From: Codonopsis lanceolata | Taxonomy: Eukaryota; Streptophyta; Magnoliopsida; Asterales; Campanulaceae | Direction: 5' to 3' | Assembly (NCBI GenBank): GCA_013146195.2 | Contig: CM028382.1 | Coordinates: forward strand, 53,598,430 to 53,662,429 | Length of the DNA stretch: 64,000 bases | Shown: positions 57,758 to 64,000 of the stretch, one piece after another | Layout of the letters: each line of letters starts with the position of its first letter | How positions within the stretch are numbered: the first letter of the stretch is position 1 | Position numbers and translations under genes: made by a program | The notes under the pieces: model-generated | What the model was told of the DNA's origin: nothing | The model's database searches: none | The model's input: only the letters and a program-made list of their open reading frames with translations

Positions 57758-58673
57758 TTAGGTATTTACTCCCTCCATTTAAGGCAAATAGTCCTAATTT
57801 GAAAGTCAATTTTTTTTAAATGATACTTTTAGTAGCCTATTACTAACAAAATAAGTTTTATATCTTAATTTTTGCTCGTAAGTAGACAATGTAGCCGTCG
57901 CCGTTGTTGCAGATTCAATTGTTAAAGACTGGAGTTCTTAGTTAGACGGAGGAAAGAGAAGGTAAATTGAGGTAGGAAGCAGATGTAGGGGCTATATTTT
58001 TCTTCTTAATTTTATTTTTATTTGACTTCGATTTGTAAACGGGCGTGGATGTTGGTGATGGTGGAGCGGTGGAGCTAGGGCAGGGTGTTTCTATTTAATT
58101 TTGTTGGTGAATTCGACTCCAAATAACAATCGACAAAGCTTCACCAAACTGCTACCTTTCAGGAACATTACTAATTGTCTGGATTTTGGAGATTATATAT
58201 ATTGATGAATTGGAGCAGTGAAAAATATTTGAAGAAATTATGAACATGTAAAACTGAACAGGAAGAGAATGAATGGGTTGTGGAGATGGTGGTGGACGGG
58301 AAGGGTGCTTGTTGCCAAATAGGAAGAATAAAGAAGGAGAACTGGAAAAAAAGATGAGAAAGAAAGGGGTTGTCGAGACTCGAGAGAACAGAAAAGGAAA
58401 AAAGAAAAAAAATGAAGGTAGAAGAAGAAGAAGGGTATTTGAGTCTCATACTTGGAACTCAACAATTGTATTTATTTACGAGCAAACATTCATGCTTGGT
58501 ATGTGTGTTGAGCTCTTATACTTGAAACTCAACGATTGTGTTTTATTACAAGTAAACAACTACTTATGCATTGGATTAAGTTCCGCTGGAATATGTGGGT
58601 TCCGTGGCATCTGGACGACAAAAGTAGTTACGAGAGTCAAATCTTGTAAATGCTTCGGGTCGTAATTACTGTG
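57758..58673. other. Intergenic DNA
   Basis: A single Stowaway-like end (tactccctccatttaaggc) is at 57767 without a visible partner. The stretch 58440-58560 holds an imperfect duplication (tcttatacttgaaactcaac type). A Lys/Arg-rich open frame at 58273-58665 is low complexity and I do not regard it as a gene. Confidence 0.4.
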
Positions 58674-60659
58674 TGTGAGTGCCCCGTTCCACACCTTTTC
58701 CCGCTACTGAAAAGCGGGGTGGTTTCGAAACTTCGAGCGCGTGGAATACACTCAGTCTCAATTTGTGGACTCAAAAATATGTTACTAAGTCGCCACATTT
58801 ATTTTATGGTTAAATAAAGAAAAACAAAAAATACCAGAATATATGGGTTTGGGGGCTAAGTTACGAGTTAGGAATGAGTTAGACACCCAATTCGCTCTTT
58901 CGGTCTCAGAATGAGTTTATCAATATGCTTATTTTATTTTATAAACTTTGGTTTAGAAAAATACATTTATATACGACAGAAAGAAATAAAGAGAAATTAC
59001 TTTACATTTATTAAAGAAAACAAAACAAAATTACAACTGAAATAATACAACTTATAGAATTATTACAATATTTTTATAAGCTATTTTAAGAATAAAATAG
59101 TTATGCTAGTACAAACTTTATTTATATTTACATGCACAAGCTGGAAAGAAACTTATTAAATAATAAAAAAACATAACTATTTCTATATTTAAAGTATGTG
59201 CAGAAAAGAAACTAATTAAACTGCAAGAGATTATAACTACTTTAGATTAAAGTAAAGACAGAAAAGAAACTATTTAAAATAAAAGTAAAATATAACTATT
59301 ATTACATTTAAAGTAAAAACAGAAAAGAAACTAATTTAAATATGACAAAAATGTAAATATTATTACAGTAAAGAAAGAACGGAAGGAAAACTAACTTAAA
59401 TATATATGAAGAAAATGTAACTATTATTATATTAAAAGTAGGAATGGAAAGGAAATTAATTAAACCGAAAGAAAATGTAACTGTTATTACATTAAAGTAG
59501 GAACGGAAAGGAAACTAATTAAACAGAAAGAAAATGTAACTATTATTACATTAAAGTAGGAACGGCAAGGAAACTAATTTAGACAGGCAAAAAATACAAC
59601 TCTTTCTATATTAAAGTAAAGACATGATAAGTAAAGGAAAACTTATAACAGTTACATTTTAGACTATATATATATATATATATATAGACTATAATAATGA
59701 CTTATTTTATATCCCTTTTATAATAGAAATTAATTTTATCATCATAACGAATTAATTATTTTATGTCATTATTATATTTTTATATAACTTAAACAGAGAT
59801 GAAAATAAGTTTAGTACCTACCTCTTGAAGTGTGAGGGTTATAACCCGGACCAACTTCGCTTAGGCAGGATTTTAGGTGTGCTCGCTCTATTCTTTGGGG
59901 AGAGGAATTTTTTTTTGTTTGCTTTTGTTTTGTCGGAATTCAGAGAGTGTGACTGCTTGTTTTTGTTGTTTTTCGTCTTGGGATCCAGGCGACAAAACTG
60001 CTTGCGTTTTCTTGATGTTGTACTGAAATCAGGCATAGCAACTGCTTGCTTTTTCTTGATATCACATTTGAAATCGGGCAGAGCAACTGCTTGTTTTGGG
60101 TTGTTGGAACTGGTTACATAGTGCGGGAACCTAATTGGCTAACTAAGTTTATATTTTGGACGGTGGGTATTAGTGTTTTGGGAGGATCTCTCAGCCTAAA
60201 GGGGGAAATGATTTCAGCAGCTTAACAGCATTCTGTAAGTTTCTTACAGAAACTATCTCCGTAATTTCCTTGAATGTTCTCCGCTCTCTGTTCTTCCGTA
60301 GTGAACTCTCTCTGTTTGCATTGAGCGAAGGCCTCTATTTATAGGCGGATGAGAAAACTTAACCTCAAAAGAAGAAAATATATTTTGCATTTGTGTTTGA
60401 AGTGGTTGTACCCTGTGGTAAATGAATTGTACCAAAGAAGGAATTACTGAATGCATCAAACACAAATAGGCGCCCCCTATTACATAAATGGGCGCTACGC
60501 CCCATTGTGTTATAGACAGCGCCTATTTGTCTTTGGCCTAGGGAATTTTTCATCCTGCCCCCTGCTGTTCCTTCCTTGTCTGTTGTTTTGTCCTTGGACA
60601 CTTTAAACACTCTTTAACGAAAACTTAACACTTGTTAGTCTATTTTAAAATTTATAAAT

Positions 60660-61920
60660 TATATATATATATATATACTAGTATTTGTGCCCGTGCCCAT
60701 GGTACGGCGCGAGTAGGGGAGGATGTTAATATTGGAGGGTGTTAATATTTAAATAAATAAAAATATGTTTTACTTATGTTTCAAAAAGTGTCTAAAATTT
60801 TTCTGTATGGTGACATACATGTATTCCAGCCCAAAGTGTTTATGAATATGTTCAACAAAGAAAATTCAAACTTACAAAATAACCAATTTAAAATTAACAC
60901 ATTTCGATAATCAATTAAAATAACATGATCATCCAACAGTAAAATAAAAAGTAAAAATTACTTTTGTAAGCAAGATTAATCATCAAATATTGTTATTTAA
61001 GACAAAAAGAAAATTAAGATGTAGAAATATATTGTTTTTTTTTCAATAACTATGTACACATTCCCTCCAATCCATCTTTACAAAATTGTCATACTTTTTT
61101 TTATTTGTCTTAACGTAATATTTTAATTTCAAAAAATCAAGCTACATCCATTGGAATATCGAAAACTTTTACCGATAAGTAACAAAATGTAAATATAAAT
61201 TTTTACCCTTAATTAACTTTTACCAATTAATTTAAAAGTATATCCTGACCTAGTAATACTGTAGCGTTTCCTAATTAACTTTTACCAGTGAAAAATAGAG
61301 ATTAATTTAAATAACAAAACATGTTATCAGGTGTAATTTAAATAACAAAACATGTTATCGGGTGTAATTAACTTTTACCAACTATCGAGCATAATTAACT
61401 TTTACCTGTAATTAACAAAATGTAATAATGATTTTTTACCCGTAATTAAGTTTTAACTAATTAATTTAAATAGTAATTGATTGAGATAAAGGTCGGTGTA
61501 AAATGGACGAAGCAATTGACTTTCCTTCTTTTCCCTTTGAGGGTTTGATAATATAGAGTTTCAAAAAGAATGAATAAACAAAAATCAAAAGATCTGGACT
61601 CAAAATTAATCAGTTGGATCTAAGCCACTCTTAACTTATTAGTGCATAGAAACGGATGAGAGATTAAAGGATGAGAGAGAAAGAGATAGTGGATGAGAGA
61701 TTAGAGAATGAGAGAGAAAGAGATAGTGGATGAGAGATTAGAGAATGAGAGAGAAAGAGATAGTGGGAGAGATAAGGATCGTGTTAAAAACGGTTATCAG
61801 TAAAATGGAATCCTGGTCATTGATTGTGTTTCGTAAAAACAAATCATGGCCGGTAAATAGTTTTTTCAAAAGATTTAATCATGTCCGGTAATTAGCTTTT
61901 CATAACCGATCGATCTGTTT

Positions 61921-61981
<61 letters not shown>

Positions 61982-61985
61982 TACA
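60660..61985. mobile_element. Unclassified insertion bounded by AT repeats
   Basis: It starts with (AT)n then ACTAGTATTTGTGCCCGTGC, a sequence widely scattered in plant genomes, and ends in (AT)n (61927-61978). No ORF. Contains the 37-bp repeat at 61654-61764 and a duplicated 'taatttaaataacaaaacat' at 61300-61365. Confidence 0.4.
61654..61764. repeat. 37-bp tandem repeat, three copies
   Basis: Unit 'ggatgagagattagagaatg' plus agagagaaagagatagt, nearly identical copies. Confidence 0.92.
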
Positions 61986-62249
61986 TATATAAATTAGAGG
62001 TATGAATTTGGGGTGTCTATAGAACCTTTCAACGACGGAGTTTATGAATAAATGAGAGTTTATTAGTAAGCAAACGTCGTTGATATGTTAGATTCCCAAA
62101 TTCGAGATAAGCAATGCTGGGGATGATTTTTTAGTTTTAACAGATCAGCGATGCAAATCTTTTTTTTTAGGTGATGGTCGGACCTACCGAAATAGGTTGC
62201 CTACGTATCCCTTTTGAGAATCAGACCGATCGTAGCCCGTCTCAAGCCA

Positions 62250-62690
62250 AACCGAGGTATCGCTTCGCCCAGAATAGGCAAAGCCGGAGGCACTTTCAAA
62301 TGCACTTCGCCCAGCATAGGTAATGCAGGTAGGACTCAAACGTGTTTCACCCAGCATAGGGAAAACAGGTGGGATTCAGATGCGCTTCGTCCAGCATAGG
62401 CAAAGCAAATGGGATTCAGATGCGCTTCGCCCAGCATAGGCAAAACAGGTGGGATTCAGATGTGCTTCGCCTAGCATAGGCAAAGCAGGTGACACTTAGA
62501 TGTGCTTCGCCCCGCATAGGTAAAACAGGTGGGATTCGAATGCACTTCGCCTAGCATAGGCAAAACAGGTGGGATTTGTATGCGCTTCGCCCAACATAGG
62601 CAAAACAAGTGGGATTTGGATGCACTTCGCCCATCATAAGCAAAACAGGCGAGACTTCGGTGCGATTTCTAAAATGTGCTTAACCCAGCA
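62250..62690. repeat. About 40-bp tandem array, first type
   Basis: About ten to eleven units of 'tgcgcttcgcccagcatagg' plus caaaacaggtgggattcaga. It sits just inside the LTR boundary of the minus-strand gypsy element, after the common internal phrase 'ggttgcctacgtatcccttt'. Confidence 0.92.
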
Positions 62691-63085
62691 TAGGAAAAAC
62701 GATGCAATCTCTAAATGTACTTTCCCCAGAATAGGGAAATTGATGCAATTCTTAAATGTCCTTCCCCCATAATAGGGAAAGTGATGCAATTCTTTAATGC
62801 CCTTCCCCAGAATAGGGAAAGTGATGCAACTCTTAAATGCATCTTCCCCCAGAATAGGGAAAGTGATGTAACTTCTAAACTGCCCTTCCTCCAGAATAGG
62901 GAAAGTGATGCAATTCTTAAATGCCCTTCCCCTAGAATAGGGAAAGTGATGCAACTTCTAAAATGCCCTTCCCCCATAATAGGGAAAGTGATGCGATTCT
63001 TAAATGCCCTTCCCCCATAATAGGGAAAGTGATGCAACTCTTAAATGTATATTCCCCCAGAATAGGGAAAGTGATGCAATTCTAA
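62691..63085. repeat. About 41-bp tandem array, second type
   Basis: About nine to ten units of 'tgcccttcccccataatagg' plus gaaagtgatgcaattcttaaa. It shares the core CTTC-CCC-AGNATAGG-AAA with the first array, so the two derive from one ancestral monomer. Confidence 0.92.
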
Positions 63086-64000
63086 AATGTGTTTATTCTA
63101 GCATAGGAGAAACAATGGTTATGAAGCCCTGTGGTGGAATGTTGTCGATGATCGGCTTGTGTAGCTTTTGATGATGCTGCTGAGGATCTTTGAGAAGAGG
63201 TCCTTGGCGATATGCTGGCAGAACATTTGTACTTTTCCAAGGGCCGGTGCGGCAGAAGACCTGATAAGATGCAGTAAAAGGATGCAAGTATACATATGAT
63301 GAAGTTTTTAGGACTCTTGAAGGTACATATGCACTATCTATTTCTTAAACATGTTGAGACAAAAATATGACAAGATTGGGATCTAGCTTTCGGTTGACTT
63401 TGAAAGTTTATGGGATCTAATGGCGAGTGAAGATTTGGGTTCTCTTTTTAGTCTCTTTGATCAGTGCATCATTCAAGTAAGGAATTCAATGACAATATCA
63501 ACAAATCCTACTAATTTATACCTTGGATGACCACTTCTTCATCTCTCTCTTCTTATTTTTTCGTGCTCTAACTTTTGCCTAGGCCGCCTTTCAGGTTTTC
63601 AACCTAGCGAGCCTTTACCCCATAGGGAGCAAGTCTTTCAATGTATGTGAAGATAAATCACTTATTCTTGAGGGATCACACCCTTGCAGCTTCTTCGTTT
63701 CTTCAAGCGAGATGGAAAAGACAACTGTTTCTAGGAAATAATGTGAGCCTTCATGTATCCAATGAGTTCGGCGGGAGAAGCCCCATGATGACTTTGATCA
63801 ACCAATATTCTGTGAACATTCTTGAAGAAATTAACTAGGGAAAGCCCTAAAAAGATTCGACTTGGAGAGACCTTTGAGGGAGAAAAAAATGAGTATGCTA
63901 AAAAAAAGGATGACTCTAATGGAAAAAAAGAGAGTCATGATCTAGAGTTTATCGCCGAGTATCATAAGATTTATGGACCCTATTTAATGTTTATCTTTTG
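63086..64000 (-). mobile_element. Internal region of the minus-strand gypsy element, continues past the window
   Basis: No gag or pol domain is readable. Assigned to the element only by its position between the array and the window edge. Confidence 0.35.

Larger units (their letters stand above)
58674..62021 (-). mobile_element. Gypsy-type LTR, minus orientation, with an internal insertion
   Basis: TGTGAGTGCCCC to GGGGTGTCTATA, homologous to 54881-57518 along the ends and the middle ('acctcttgaag', 'cagagcaactgcttg' blocks). A TATA box lies on the minus strand (CTATAAATAGAGG, 60332-60344). About 1.3 kb near the right (60660-61985) has no counterpart and is an insertion. 'aaaatgtaactattattaca'-type units repeat about six times at 59330-59600. 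No 5-bp TSD is seen, which fits a 3' LTR whose element continues to the right. Confidence 0.65.

Noticed and set aside
58273..58665. 130-codon Lys/Arg-rich frame
   Set aside because: Low complexity, no domain, no promoter or splice context; the opposite strand is equally open.
62250..63085. CRISPR-like array
   Set aside because: Units are contiguous tandem copies that vary throughout; there are no constant repeats with unique spacers, and the DNA is from a plant.

Overview
The window is nuclear DNA from a flowering plant, most likely a eudicot. It has intron-bearing genes with GT-AG splice sites, plant TATA boxes, a nuclear copy of a chloroplast gene, and many LTR retrotransposons, hAT/Mutator/Stowaway-type elements and AT microsatellites. 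I cannot name the family or species. There are no operons, CRISPR arrays or prokaryotic defence genes.

Two host genes appear intact. (1) Plus strand, 7322-11769: a five-exon AT-hook motif nuclear-localized (AHL) DNA-binding protein of 314 aa. (2) Minus strand, 32684-22754: a seven-exon GABA/amino-acid permease (AAAP family, GAT1-like) of 460 aa, with a 6.5-kb intron full of MITEs, microsatellites and a PORR-domain relic. Broken genes: an F-box/FBA gene (about 13.2-14.6 kb) containing a plastid ndhC insertion, a WrbA/FQR1-type quinone reductase relic (50.5-50.8 kb), and the PORR relic (about 27.2-27.6 kb).

Layout: 0-7 kb, TE-rich intergenic DNA (fold-back MITE, 610-bp hAT with 8-bp TSD, tandem-motif repeats). 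7.1-11.8 kb, AHL gene. 13.2-14.6 kb, F-box relic plus NUPT. 14.8-22.6 kb, nested copia pieces and a 2.3-kb solo LTR. 22.7-32.7 kb, transporter gene. 32.9-35.1 kb, repeats. 35.1-48.3 kb, a large Tat-type Ty3/gypsy element carrying gag-pol (plus strand), a spliced antisense ORF (minus strand), and a 1.4-kb solo LTR (TSD GTTAC) inside integrase. 48.3-50.8 kb, fold-back, MITE and gene relic. 50.9-57.8 kb, three consecutive members of a tandem-motif repeat family, one with a two-level nested LTR insertion. 58.7-64.0 kb, a minus-strand LTR and tandem-repeat-rich internal DNA of an element that runs off the window.

The most unusual structure is the Tat element at 35.1-48.3 kb. Its two LTRs are in opposite orientation. 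The exact outer end of the 3' LTR is joined to an internal site (46790/46791), inside what looks like the 5'-leader intron of the antisense ORF. The missing half of that intron, with its exon and TATA promoter, lies inverted at the far right end. The whole is flanked by a 110-bp direct repeat of host DNA instead of a 5-bp target duplication. This is what one-ended self-integration of the cDNA, followed by end-joining of the broken end to a staggered host break, would leave. A second, more decayed inverted-LTR arrangement (copia) lies at 14.8-16.4 kb.
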